A DNA stretch of 64,000 nucleotides from Centroberyx gerrardi (GCF_048128805.1 NC_135998.1:10118656-10182655); one strand, 5' to 3'. Shown: positions 23,528 to 61,926, numbered from the stretch's first letter. A program made the numbers and translations. The notes: a model not told the origin generated them from the sequence alone.

Positions 23528-25114
23528 GAGTTGAAACTGGGGAAAGTCTTATTTACGGGTCGAAATTGATGAGCGTCGCTTCAGTGGCGAAGTGGTGAAA
23601 AGCACTTGACTGCTTCAGCGGGTCAAGTACTCACTGGGTTTGGCGTTATCACATGCAGCCACTTGTGTGTGTATCTCACGCTTCACCTGCTTCCACGGGC
23701 TCCTGTTTTACATTTCACTTTGAGATAGCAACGTCTGACTTGAATTGATGTTTCAGCGATGCCATGTCTTCCTCTGCGCTCCATTAAGCGGCGGATAGAG
23801 TTGCCTTGAAACCTTTTCCTCGTCAGTTGATGAGAACAGCTCCAAGGCTACTGGTGCCATGGGGGAAAAAATGTTATTATGGCCTCGGCTACTGAGAAGA
23901 GAAACTGAATCACTGAATCATTCCCATTCAACGGTTGGGGTGGAGCCATACTCTGTGGCTAATGTTTTCTTTGTGAAATCCATAAGAGGCAAATCGGTTG
24001 TATTATGATTATTCAAACATATATGGAAAAACAAGGGGTGGCCTATGCTGGCAGAGATCCTGGTAGTAGGCTATTGGAGTGATGGCTAAAGAGCTGGGTG
24101 TTGTTTTCATCCAACATTTGCATGTGAATGGGAGTGCTTAAACCCCGACTTTCAAATTGCATCCTCATTTGACTGCCTGTGTAAAGCATGGAAATGAAGT
24201 TTTCACTATAGAGGCCTACTTTGTACACGTACTTTTGGGGGGTAACTATGTGACAGTCCAAGCCAAAGAAGGAGCAATACATATATAATAAAATAAAATA
24301 AGAAATATACATAAAAACACATATACACATGCACACATGAGACAATTGAAAGTGCATGGTTTCAAACAAAACAGCAGCAGACATTTACTCTTGACTTAGT
24401 GACTTTTGCACACAGGTTACTTCAAAGGTCAGCTATATTTTTAAGGCTGGCCACTGTTTTTTTGTTTTTTTTTGCCTTATTTTCACAGAGATAAATGACT
24501 TATTTTTCACAGATTGGTATGCAGAATGTGCCATAGCTATCAGGCCAATTTCCTCGAAACCATGTTTTCTGATTGTTGACTGTAAATGATAATCAAATAA
24601 ATGTAATCAAACATGAATAAGTAAAAACCTTGGAATGGTGGGTTGTTGGACAAATCTATGCCCCCTTGAGTGATGCTTTCTTGGAGTGTCTTCATGACTT
24701 TCATTTTGATACAAAAGGGCTAAAATGATAAAGTATATCCAAGAGGTATATTCCTGTTACTTGGTGTAAATATAGGGCACAGGCAAGTCCTGTGTGATAA
24801 ATGGATATCTATTTACTGTTACCCTACATTTCAACTGCCAGGTGTTTTTATGGCCAGAATTCAACACAGCCACTGTACCATCTGGCAATATGACTAGTCA
24901 GTAACACCCGTGGCCAAATCAGGCTCAGACTGTGTCAAGCAGGTTAAGAGGCTTTACTCAGTAGGAGCATTTCTGTGAAAGGACATTTTTCTACCTTCTG
25001 GTACACAACTATGGCAACAACAAACCATCAATGAAGTTAGGAAACAGCAGTGCAAAGAAGCTGTTAAAATAACGTTAAAATATTAGAAAGATGCTGCTAG
25101 AAAATTAAAAGGAA

Positions 25115-26275
25115 TATATCGAGGGCTTGGAGCCAAAGGGGCGTAAGTGCGATTTTGGCTGAATATGAGTAATATATATCAATTGAAAGGTCTCAGTGAG
25201 ATCTTTTCAGTGCCAAAAGGACACAACTGAAATCATGACCCATAAGTTTTAATTAAACAAAAACTGAAAGCCGTAACAGTAAAAGTAGAGTTTTGTTTGC
25301 TGCCAAAAGGGCGTAACTGCACTTACGCCCTTTTGACACCAAGCAAAACCCCACTTTTGACACTGAACAAGCATTGTGGGTAGAGGATTCTAACAGCACT
25401 TAGGTCAACTCAAAATGTATGCTGACGTAAGTAATACTAGCATGGCAGCATGATCACATCATTTTTTGTATCCTATTCATATCCTAATTAATATTCTAGG
25501 TCAATATTAGATTAATGTAAATATGTTAATATTCCCATGAAATACTTAGGCCTATAGATTCAAAATGTTATTTTATAATGTTAGGAGTGTCTACTGGTCA
25601 AGATGAGCTCTGGTAGTAAGACTGCTGGTAGCTGAAGTTATCCCTCAGTGTTATGAGGAGTTTTACAGGTCTTTGAATAAGTGATGTGTCCTGGGACACA
25701 TACAAAAATGTATTATACTAGCAAAAGAAAAAAAAAAGTAGTAGTTTAGAATCAAAAGTAGTTTCTTATGTCTATAGAGGTTTACTAAAAAGGTTTATTA
25801 AAAGTTTTTAACAAAAAAATGTATCAGTCAATTTGATATGTTCCATGTAGCCTACAATTTTAAAGGCCTTGGTGAAAGTTGCTGAGCATTACTTCAAGAT
25901 AAAGATATTCATTCTGATCTTGTTTTATATTTCAGTGTTGATTGAAGTGTAATTGCTAGATTTGTATTAAAATGAATGTGTTTTACTTACATACGCCCAT
26001 ATTCTGCATGGCTGTATTGGGACAATGTTTGTGCCAAAAAGGCGTATTTCACTCTTTTGCCATTTTTAAAAAAGTTAACAAATGTAATTCAACTTAAACT
26101 GTAGCAGTATTGTTTTTATATAGTAATACTCAATCTGATAACACAAAAAGTTAAAATATTGTGCTTAGTATGTGGTAACGGCAGCTGATCCAAGTTTGAT
26201 CAAAATTTGTTTTGGCTCTCCTGTAAAATCTACTATAACGCACTTACGCCCCTTTGACTCCAAGCCCTCGATATA
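25115..26275. mobile_element. Non-autonomous palindrome-rich DNA element, unclassified
   Basis: A 1,161-bp segment is bounded by 37-bp inverted repeats that differ at one position; they begin TATATCGAGGGCTTGGAG and end CAAAGGGGCGTAAGTGCG. The motif CCAAAAGGGCGTAA recurs inside: a large palindrome at 25291-25349 is centred on GGGCGTAACTGCACTTACGC, and degenerate copies lie at 25212 (GCCAAAAGGACACAA) and 26034 (GCCAAAAAGGCGTA). No reading frame longer than about 60 codons is present. The ends are palindromic with their A/T flank, so the target duplication (TA or TATA) cannot be resolved. I cannot name the family. Confidence 0.8.
25291..25349. repeat. Internal palindrome of the 25115-26275 element
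   Basis: The arms TTTTGTTTGCTGCCAAAAGG and, reading back, GGTTTTGCTTGGTGTCAAAA pair across GCGTAACTGCACTTACGC. It repeats the terminal GGGCGTAA motif head to head. Confidence 0.85.
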
Positions 26276-26308
26276 ATTTCATGAACAAACATTGAAAAGG
26301 CATTATAA

Positions 26309-26397
26309 CTTTTCTATTGAACTATAAGCAAAAATATTGAACATAGATTGTTCAATATTTTTGCTTATGGTTCAATATTTATAGTTCAATAGAAAAG
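26309..26397. repeat. Long hairpin, about 37-bp arms
   Basis: CTTTTCTATTGAACTATA followed by AGCAAAAATATTGAACA pairs with TGTTCAATATTTTTGCT and TATAGTTCAATAGAAAAG. The loop is TAGAT and an 11-base bulge (TATGGTTCAAT region) interrupts the right arm. It starts 34 bp past the end of the 25115-26275 element. Confidence 0.88.
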
Positions 26398-26959
26398 CTA
26401 ACAGCAAAACCTTTACATCTTGTGAAAGATGTTTTATGAGAAAATACCCTTATGAAACCCAAAAAGTAGTCTTTATTCCTTCAAGTGGTTTTGTTGATTC
26501 ATGAACCTGTTTCAGCTGAAAAACATTCTTCAATAAGAAATGCAACAATCATCTTGCCAAGATCAGCCTCACTTTCAGGTCAGCAAAAGGCAGACCCTTT
26601 CATCCTGGATTCGCCCACAACTGCTGTAATTTGTCTGCATAATAATAGTAATAATAGGCTAATAATAATAAAATGTATATTGTACCAATATAATATTGCA
26701 GAGTTTACAAAGTGCTTTACAGGAAGCTGTGGAAGCAAAAATAGTTAAATATATAATGGGGGGATACAAAACAGGAAACAGAAAGAAAAAACAGGTTAAA
26801 AGGAAAATAAATAAATGAATAAAATGGAATGAGATTAAAAAAAAGAAAAACATAAGTAACAACGCAAGAGTAAAAGTGGGCAAGATCAACAAACAATTAC
26901 ATAAATGTGTGTTTGAGGAAGTCATTTTAAAGATGATACTGAAGTTTAATTTCATAGTC

Positions 26960-27200
26960 TTGGGTCACTGATGGCAAAAGCACAGTCCCCTGCAGTCTTG
27001 AGTCTAGACTGAAGGACAGTCAGCATGCAGGACCCTGCTGGAGGATCTCAGGCTTCGCTCCAGCTCATGGGGAACTAAGACATCTGCAGTGTCACTATAG
27101 GGCCAGACGTAGCTGAGCTTTAAACATGATTTAAACATGAGTGAAACCGTAAAATCAATTCTGTATCTGAGTGGTAACCAGTGGAGAGATGCTAACATTG
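26960..27200 (-). mobile_element. LINE reverse transcriptase C-terminal remnant
   Basis: The minus strand reads LASLHWLPLRYRIDFTVSLM, then VLVPHELERSLRSSSRVLHA, matching the end of CR1/L2-class fish LINE ORF2 proteins. The intervening residues are degraded. Confidence 0.7.
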
Positions 27201-27239
27201 TGCGATATATGGTCTCTTTACAGTTAAAATCCTAGCTGC

Positions 27240-27480
27240 TGCATTCTGACTGAGCTGGAGACGTGACAGCGACTTTTGACTGAGGCAGGAGTAGAGGGAG
27301 TTGCAGAAGTCTAAATGCAATGAAATAAAAGCAGGGATGGCCATCGCTAAATCTGAGGATAAAAATGACTTGATTTTTTATGTTTCTCAGTTGTAGGAAG
27401 CAAGACTGCACTACTCTCTCTACCTGTTCCTCAAAACTCAAGTCACTGTCAAAAACCACCATGATGGTAGATAGCGGAAG
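27240..27480. repeat. Teleost dispersed repeat piece
   Basis: GCTGCTGCATTCTGACTGAG, GACGTGACAGCGACTTTTGA and GAGTAGAGGGAGTTGCAGAA follow the pattern of a common unclassified fish repeat. Confidence 0.4.
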
Positions 27481-27607
27481 TAACAGAAGCGGTGTTGTGA
27501 CAACAAAAGCCATGATGACCATGACCACAAGAAGGCACTGGAGAGAGCAACTGGAGATCCCTCCCTGCCCATCAGCTGGTTGCCTAGACAAAATGTTAGC
27601 ATAGTGG

Positions 27608-27720
27608 TAGGGATGGTACAATATATCGAAATCCAATATATTGCAATACAAAAATGTGACAATATGTATCATGGGGCAGAAAAATGAATTGTGATATTAG
27701 CCACATTTTGTTGGCTGCGT
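27608..27720. repeat. Second copy of the repeat at 11945-12316, left end
   Basis: TAGGGATGGTACAATATATC and TGGGGCAGAAAAATGAATTG repeat the ordered core of the 11945-12316 copy and preserve the other terminus. Confidence 0.6.
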
Positions 27721-28739
27721 ATGCCAACAATTTCAGTAGATTAAGTGGACTGTGGAAAAGTGGAGAGTTTAGAAAATAAATGGATTACTAACATTTATGT
27801 TCTCCTCTCAAGAAGGACAAACAAACTTGTAGAACCTGTTGAGTGCTCATGGTGGCAAAGGTTCATCCTAATGTGATGTCTAACAACCCATCTTGGATTC
27901 TCACGGTTTTCAAAACTGCTGCATAGGGTGTTTTGCACATCTTATCATCCTTTTGAGAGATCATAAACAGTTTTCAAAGGCGGGAAGGCGGAATAATTAT
28001 GCAGTGCACCTACCAAACCTGCTGGAATCACTTGCTAAGTGAACGAGCCCGTGCATGTTGTAAACAAAGTAGGCTAACTCCTATACAATGACTGATAATG
28101 GTATACAAGTATTTTATAATTGTTCAGCAAAGTATTTGATACACAACAAAGGACAGCATAAACCATGAAGCAGGAGAACATTATTATATAAAACATCAGA
28201 CAGGTGTCCTTTCAGGTCTACAGGGCCTGTATAATGCAGAAATGTTCTGACCTCACCTGACCTTTCCCCTATCTATCTCCATGAGGGATCTACTCTTCCA
28301 CATGAACTCTGTAGGCAGATAGGCCGAAAAGTATAGTATGGATGTTCATATTAACTGGATTTGCTGCATTCCTAGTCTAAGGATATGAAGCGGAGTAACA
28401 GTAAAAAACTGAATCGTGTGAACATTACATTTCGCCTTAGTTCCTGACTGGGAAAATCATCCCAACTGTTTAGTTTTTGCTCTAGTGACTAAATAGACTG
28501 GACTTAAGTGAAACCAATCAGCTCTAAATAAGTAATTTACATATCTCAGCCCCCTGAGCTTCCCTGTTGCCAGTGCAGATGTCTGACACACAATGCCGAG
28601 AGATGGCTAATTAGCTAGCCACAGTATTAGTGGGATCTAGTGCTATCTAGTGCATTTGCCAGATTACTATTAAATGCATCAACTATTTAATCTACAGAAT
28701 TACCTGGACTATATGGATGAAAAGAGCTTACAAGTTCAC

Positions 28740-29840
28740 ACAACTTAAGTTCTGCAGTAGCGTAGCTTTTTAAGTGTAGAATCTGTATGCCTGGCTATAG
28801 TTAAAAGAGTGTCAAAGAGCACACAGTAATGATCAGAGATGGTGACATCAGACACATAAATATTATCAATGCTTAACCCCTGTGATACAATTAAGTCAAA
28901 TATATTACCATGTTTATGTGTAACCACATTTACATGTTGTGTGAAGTCTAGGCTATCCAGTAGGTTCAGGAACTCGTAAACTTGTAGTTTGGGGAACAGG
29001 CCTCAATGCAATTTCTTTGCAGATATAAAATCATTAATAGAAAAGCGCTTATTTGTAAGTGATCTTACATTAAATAAAGCCATTGTATAATGTTGAGCAG
29101 AGAGAGTAGCAGTCTGAGGTGGGGCAGCACCCATATTTGACCTGTTAACAGCTGTTTGACCTGTTTGCGATGTGCACAGAATAACTCATAATCTGTCTGG
29201 TAGTAGTCCTGACTGTGTATGTGTAACAAGACCTCCCTCCTGGGTGGTGGAAGGGGCCAGTAGGGCTAGTGGATATAGACATGGGTCCATGCCTGGTAAA
29301 GGAGACATCGAACAAGGTACTAAGACAGGGGCAGGGACCCTGACAGAATCAGATCACAGTCCTCATGGCTGAGAAGTTGGTGGTGGCCTGATGAATGTTT
29401 GATTGGTTGGAGTGTCGCTTGGTGGCAGGCATTAATAATTCATCCATTTCTCCTAGTTTTGACCCGGCTGTTGGCGACCTGCTTGAAAGGGGAGATGGGG
29501 GGGGGGGGAGACTGGGGAGCCTCTGGAGCATGTGGGGGGTCAGGTGTCTGATACCCATGTTAAGTTGCCTTTCCATGCCTTCAGTCAGAGGAGAAGGAGG
29601 AGGGGGTGGGGCACACACTCACTCAATCATTCATCATCAAATTGTCAATAAAGTTCCAGTGTGTTAAGGCTGAGGAGCCGGCTGAAAGTCCCAGCTCCCC
29701 TGATAGGGCCTGAGATAAATGTTTGTACAGGAAGCTTGCCTGGCATCTCCATCATATGGGTGAAGTCCTCTTTCAGTAGTTCAGAGCCATATGATTTTAT
29801 AGGGGAGAATGTCATATGATCCCACGTGAACAACAATCTT
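28740..29840 (-). mobile_element. Degenerate LINE with ORF1 esterase and endonuclease remnants
   Basis: Minus-strand segments lie in the right order for one LINE. At 29836-29645 an ORF1 fragment contains VQTFISGPIRGAGTFSRLLS, as in the SGNH/esterase ORF1 of CR1-like elements. At 29085-29018 an endonuclease start reads MALFNVRSLTNKRFSINDFI. At 28927-28745 the endonuclease end reads THKHGNIFDLIVSQGLSIDN and VSDVTISDHYCVLF. The middle of the endonuclease and nearly all the reverse transcriptase are deleted. The 26960-27200 remnant could be its 3' part. Confidence 0.75.
29495..29508. repeat. Poly-G tract
   Basis: About 12 consecutive G residues within the LINE remnant; a likely weak point for read accuracy. 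Confidence 0.85.
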
Positions 29841-30552
29841 CTTTACTGGAGAGGATCTGCGGTATCAGCTCGGTTACTCACCTGACCGTAGCATTAGGGA
29901 TAAAGTAGTTATCCATCGTTGTGCTCCAGATATCTTTAGTTATTGAATACTTAGCTTAATTAAACTTAATATAATAAATTAATCCAACATGATCTGGCGG
30001 TGGTCCAACATTAGCAAAGGTGGCCATTTTCCAAAAGTGGTAGTATTATGCTATTATTAGCAGTATTATGTGGTATAATTCAGTTGTATAGTAGTATGCG
30101 GTACTATGAGGTACTGTGTGGTGTTTAGTAGGACCCGTTGGAATTGGTAGGATTGCTGCAAAACATGTGACCTAGCTGATGTAGGCCAACATAGAGCCAT
30201 CATTTGCCACACGGCAAATTTACTCCTTCCTTAAAAACTCTTCACCTGCAGTTTTGTGCGACAGCAGCGTTGATTGGACACCAACAGCCCAGCAGCTAAC
30301 CAAAACTGTCTGCACTTTGTTTGGCCGCTGGCCCTCTGCACATCCTTATGACAGCAGCACTGTGAAAAATCTGTCAGCAAGTTCAAGTTGTCCTAGATCT
30401 TTGTACAGTGATAAAAGAAATCAGGCACAAGATTGGTTGGACTTGGCAATATGTAAGTATATTTTATTTACAGTTGTTTAAATATAAACAAGATGATTCA
30501 ATGCAAGATCTTTAATTGAGGAGGTAAGAAAAACAAGTGATTCCTCCTTTCA

Positions 30553-30572
30553 GGGGCTTTGTGTGTGTGCGT

Positions 30573-30610
<38 letters not shown>

Positions 30611-30618
30611 TTGTGCAT
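30553..30618. repeat. (GT)n-rich microsatellite, interrupted
   Basis: GT tract with AT and GC interruptions in the probable grin1 3' flank. Confidence 0.95.
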
Positions 30619-32718
30619 GCGTGTGTGTCACAACTGTATGTGTATGTGTGAAACATTGGCATAAGACATTCTCTGCTGCAGTCATAATACAAGCGCAATA
30701 CAATCTCCTCAACCCCGTCTATATCAAACCAGATTCTATTTACATGGCATTCAACATAAGTGCTTCATACAGCTCAATTTATTGTACATGGCAATAATAC
30801 GCATCCAAAAGGAAATTAAAGCACTGATAATTACACGTAAGCATGCATAGGCCAGAATGAGAACATGATTGGAAGCAACTTTTCAATTATAACAATTTCC
30901 ATTTAGAAACAAAATTATGTTTTAGCGTTTTGTGTGTTTGTGTAAAAGTGTGATTATATTCCATGTAAATAGTCCACAGATACTATGTATTTTGAACAAA
31001 ACTAAAATGAAAAGTTGATTTAAAACTCCACAACGGTGGAATAGTCATTAATATCTAAAGGTGTTGCATGATTCTCTTACTCATTAGTCCGACTGATATA
31101 ATTCATAGCGGTTCTGTTGTAGTTTAATGCAAAAAGGGCTATCGGTAACCTTTTTTAATGGGTACAGTTTGGGGAACCCCTCAGCATAAAGTGCTATGCA
31201 GTGCCATACCAGAAAGGATATGATAGTCTTTCAACAAACGGCAGTGGTTTCTCAGCTCCAGAGAATGGGAAAAGGCCTGTTTTTGCATCTAACCAAGACA
31301 TGTACACAAACTCGCAGCGCCAGGGGCTGCAAGTTGAGCTACGTTATCAATTCACTCGGGTTCCTTCATGCAAAAGTTCTCCAAAGCGCAAACCGGAGCG
31401 AGACAGTGCTGCACAGGAAGAAGGTTTTGCATGAAAGACCAAGTGTTGGTTGGTTGAAAAACCTGGCCCTCTGATGCAACCCCTTGAGACTGGAAATGAG
31501 AAAGACTGCGGAAGGAGAGAGGGAGAGAGAGGGCGTTCCCAAACATCATATGGCTTATGGCAAGGACTTAAGAGAGTCTCAACATTGTTATACATAAAAA
31601 TACCAGCCTTTGTCAACGATTTCATCATACTGCATATTATTGATTGAAACTTCATATATTGACCTACTTATCTCATATTATAAATAGCAGTAACGATTAA
31701 CACATTCCCCAGTAGGCATTGTGTGAGAATAGTGGAACAATTACAGTTACACATTAATGTTATGTGAGAGTTTTTAAGAAACTGAGGCTAGTTCTTACTG
31801 GACTGAGCAAAATCATGCATTTGGCAGATATGTTAAAAAAAAAAATAAAAAAAATAAAAAGCATAATGGGGTAAAATATACAATTTCAACAACTTGTGTC
31901 TGCAAAATAGCCTTCTAAATAACAATAATCTTCATTGAACATTTCCAATATCATAATGTAGAAAGAATGGATACATAAAGCTTTCAGTTGCTCCTATGCA
32001 TATACAAGAACACACATGCTTCCATCATCTTCACTGGTAGATAAAATTTGTCAGAGAAGTTCATATCCTCATCAGTAGTGCTTCCCAATTAGAGAAATAG
32101 CATCTAAAAAGTTTAAATATATGTAGATAAAAACACAGGTACTTCTTAATAAAAAATACTTAGGTTGATATCCATTGAAGCTTACAGTACGTATTGTATT
32201 GCAATATATGTTGTTTAGAAAGAATGGGTAATATTATGGTATCTAGTCCCTAGTTGGAAATGATATGTCGAGTACAGTACTTGCACCAAAAATGGTTTAT
32301 CCATAAACAGAACCTAACTAAACTGGCTTTGCTAAAGCAGTACAGCTGATCAGGTAGATATAATCGAAAAGTAGTAACATCAAACATCACAATGCCATCT
32401 GTAAGTAAATTTCTGTGACAAAAAACAAGGTTAAATAAGTTTCCTAAGAATATACAGAAGGAAAACATTGTGTGTGCCTGATGGGTTTGTCTATGCATGC
32501 TCGGGGACCCTAGAAATATCTACCGCCAGATAGTTCTGGCTTTAAAAGGTGCAAGATCAGTGTTTCAGCCAGTTCTTCAGCAAACGGCACGCCGTCCTCA
32601 AAGCTCCACTGGCAAGCAGTGAAATGAAAGCTTCAGCAACAAAGGATCCACGACACAGTGAAGGGAACGAGGAGAAGGCTCTCTCCCTCTCCCTCCCCTC
32701 TGCGTCCTCTTCTTGTTC

Positions 32719-32765
<47 letters not shown>
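32719..32765. repeat. (CT)n microsatellite in the grin1 3' UTR
   Basis: Begins about 30 bp past the grin1 stop codon. In the mRNA it would be a GA-rich tract of about 47 bases. Confidence 0.95.
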
Positions 32766-32768
<3 letters not shown>

Positions 32769-32794
32769 GGGGAGCAAATCTCTGTGTCTCCCTC

Positions 32795-59213
<26,419 letters not shown>

Positions 59214-59800
59214 CGTGTGAACCACCAAACAGTACAGTGCAGCCCGGTCGCTTCTCTCCCTGGTGGCGGGTCGGCTCGACCAGCTTCTGGACAGCACGGC
59301 TCACCCAGTTGATGCGACTGCAGCCACAATCCAGGTGGGCGGTGTGGGGGTGGGAGGGAAAAAAAAAAACACTGACGGTGGATTTACGTGCAATGCGGAG
59401 GAGGAATGTGCATGATCATATTAGGACATCAACCGCAGCATGCACAGCCTTGTGGATTGCCCAAACTGCACTATCCGCCTCTCCTGCTATTCTACCATAG
59501 TCGCTCTCCTTTGCAGGTTTCTTCTAACCCCCCCTGCTGTTTTAAGAGAAGAATTAAACCATAATCCAAGCTTTCAGGCAGCTTCCTTTCCGGGGTGTGT
59601 ATCGCTCTCTCGTTCCTCCGTGGGCTCTGTGCGGAGTGATTACACTGATGCGTCGCCGGTCGCTCCGGGCTGAGCGGCTGCTGTCCTTGGTGCTGACAGC
59701 TGTGCATGCGCGCCGCGGCGGTTGCGCGCCCCTGTCGTCTACCCCGGTTTGCGCGTTGGCGTGTTATGCTTGCTGCCGCTGCTGCTGCTGCTGCTGCTGC
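59214..59800 (-). promoter_or_regulatory. Probable grin1 promoter and 5' UTR, GC-rich
   Basis: The 600 bp above the grin1 ATG is richer in G+C and CpG than the surrounding DNA, most clearly at 59640-59760. It contains the RE1 match and (CTG)8 tract listed separately. No TATA box is evident, as in mammalian GRIN1. The transcription start cannot be placed. Confidence 0.6.
59677..59697 (-). promoter_or_regulatory. RE1/NRSE (REST binding site) upstream of grin1
   Basis: The minus strand reads CAGCACCAAGGACAG with correct flanks: both half-sites (CAGCACC and GGACAG) are perfect and separated by the canonical 2 bases, and the trailing C of the consensus is present. The site lies about 465-485 bp above the grin1 start codon. 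RE1 sites bind the repressor REST, which silences neuronal genes in non-neuronal cells; mammalian GRIN1 has such a site in its proximal promoter. Confidence 0.85.
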
Positions 59801-59802
59801 TG
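59779..59802. repeat. (CTG)8 trinucleotide tract
   Basis: Eight uninterrupted CTG units, read as CAG on the grin1 sense strand, about 570 bp above its ATG. Confidence 0.97.
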
Positions 59803-59996
59803 GAGCAGAAGGAAAGAAGCTGATCGTCTGAAAAATAAATGCCTACTTGTTCAAAATGCCCCGACAATGATGTTATTCATAATAGGACACGAAAGGCAAA
59901 GATCGCGGAGAGCAGCGCACGAGACAAAGGCATGTTACAAGACTGGGGCATATAGGGGGCTATGGGCTACAAAATCAATTCAGATCAATTTATGGA

Positions 59997-59999
<3 letters not shown>

Positions 60000-60064
<65 letters not shown>

Positions 60065-60071
60065 TGCGTGC
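60000..60071. repeat. (TG)n then (CGTG)n microsatellite
   Basis: About 23 TG units pass into six GTGC/CGTG units. Alternating purine-pyrimidine over 70 bp favours Z-DNA. Confidence 0.97.
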
Positions 60072-60124
60072 TTTGGAATGTGGAATGAGAGCCGTCACTG
60101 TGACCCAGACGACTGTGTGAGATT

Positions 60125-60145
60125 CCCCCCCCCCCCCCCCCCCCC
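60125..60145. repeat. Poly-C tract (21)
   Basis: An uninterrupted C run; the exact length in the genome is uncertain because sequencing of such runs is error-prone. Confidence 0.95.
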
Positions 60146-60186
60146 AAATAATTGCAGTAAAGAAAACAGCAGATGGGGGGGGTCAG

Positions 60187-60213
60187 CCCGTTAGAGCATT
60201 CCGCTCTAACGGG
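60187..60213. repeat. Perfect 11-bp stem with 5-base loop
   Basis: CCCGTTAGAGC, loop ATTCC, GCTCTAACGGG. It lies about 1 kb above the grin1 ATG. No T-run or gene follows. Confidence 0.9.
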
Positions 60214-61875
60214 TCCAGGTCACAGTTGAACAAGACACACGGGCCTTGATGCAAATTATTTTTCACCACTCCAAGAGGAAGGGAAGGGATGGGATGTCTG
60301 GCATGTGTAGCTCTCCGTATCACCAAACAGTTAATTAATCACGCAGCCATGTCAGTGTCATCCGTACATCTCATGCCTCTTCAATCACGCCACGCCGTCG
60401 CACCTCGACACAGTTTGGGTGATGCACGGCTTGGCCTGCGACAACAGCACCCATCACCCGTGACAAACCCGGAGAGTAACGCGCATTCTTTTTTATTTAA
60501 TCATGCATGTATTGACAGGAGCAAATCAGATTGTGTGGATGTTGTGTAATCTTATTGAAGGCAAACCGTCCCTTGTTTGAGGAGATGGAGCAGAGTGTTA
60601 AAGTAACCGGAGCATCCCCACAGCTACATGAGCAGAAGGAATCAACCTTGGTTACCTAGGAAACAAGACTTCTACAACACACACTCTCACACACACACGC
60701 ACGCACGCACACACGTACGCACACACACACACACACACACAAAGGGGATTTTAACGTTAAGGAAATACTCCTTGGCACTCCCTACAGTAGGCTTTTTCAT
60801 CACAGCAGGACATGTCGAAATAAATCACTTTAACAGAACACATAAGTGACAAACACGCAAAAATGAAAGGTAAAAAGACCTCTCAGTCAGAGAGGCCGTA
60901 TGAAAGAGCGGTTTATTCTTTTATTTCTAAGTCAATTATTAATATAGTCAAATATTTAAATATTTTATCCTGAGGGGAATTACCCCTGGGCCTGGTGTGT
61001 TTATTCCATGTATGAATATCAAGAATGATGGCTTAGAAACTAAAATTGAAAAAGGTGGTTTGGAAATTAGGGCAGTAAAATCAGTCTACTGAATTATGAA
61101 TCAAACAACACAGTGGTGTTGCTCTGTGTTCCACTGAGCTGATAAATTAATAACAAGGCTGAAGAAATCAACATTGCCTATCAGCTGCTGGTTAATTTTC
61201 CAATATTACTTCAATATGATTTGATAAGATTTTTCATTTTTGATAACTTTAAACATGGAAAATATCACATAAAGTAAAAGTGGATGTTATTTAGGCTGCA
61301 GACAGGATAATTCCTCCCATTCTTTCAAAATGACTCCTGGAAAACAATTAAGCTTGTTCAGTATTCTGCACAAGAAAACCCCCTCAGACAAAGCTGTATT
61401 AAACACAAAAGCATTGTATAACAGGGTATTTTCAAAGAAAATAAACTAATGCAGTAAGCCAACCCACACTTTAAGCTGATATGGTGAGTAATCTTGAAAT
61501 TGTATTTTCCTGTGCAGTGTTGAGCAGAGCTGCTAATGATTACCCTCCCAGCCTGGGGGTGACTGCCACAGCCAGTTTGTGTTAAACTCGCCACTTACGG
61601 GATGGGCTTGACAGCGTTAAGGCCTCTTATTATATGTTGTTATGGGGCCCTCCCTCCCTGTCCCTCTTCCAGCCCACCCACCTAACACTCACACATCAAT
61701 AAAGCTGGACCAATCTGCAATGCAGCCATTATATAATGTTGTTTGGTGCCAGAGCAACATACCGTATCCCTACCGTAAGGACAAACACTCAAGACGAGTG
61801 AGACGGTCTCACAATGAGACTAAAGTGCATGCACAAACTCAAATGCAAGTGTGCACACATTCGCACACACAGATG

Positions 61876-61879
61876 CACG

Positions 61880-61926
<47 letters not shown>
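61876..61926. repeat. (CA)n microsatellite
   Basis: About 24 CA units. Confidence 0.97.

Larger units (their letters stand above)
23528..32794. other. Intergenic region between entpd2 and grin1
   Basis: No host gene is recognised. From left to right it holds the entpd2 promoter side, the inverted-repeat element at 25115-26275, a hairpin at 26309-26397, LINE and other repeat remnants (26960-29840), microsatellites, and probable grin1 3' UTR at the top end. Minus-strand AATAAA signals near 30463-30468 and 30778-30783 are possible grin1 polyadenylation sites, but the UTR length cannot be fixed. Confidence 0.5.

Noticed and set aside
59597..60088. 163-codon plus-strand open frame above grin1
   Set aside because: It covers the promoter, CTG tract and TG microsatellite (Cys and Val runs); opposite to grin1 and without homology.
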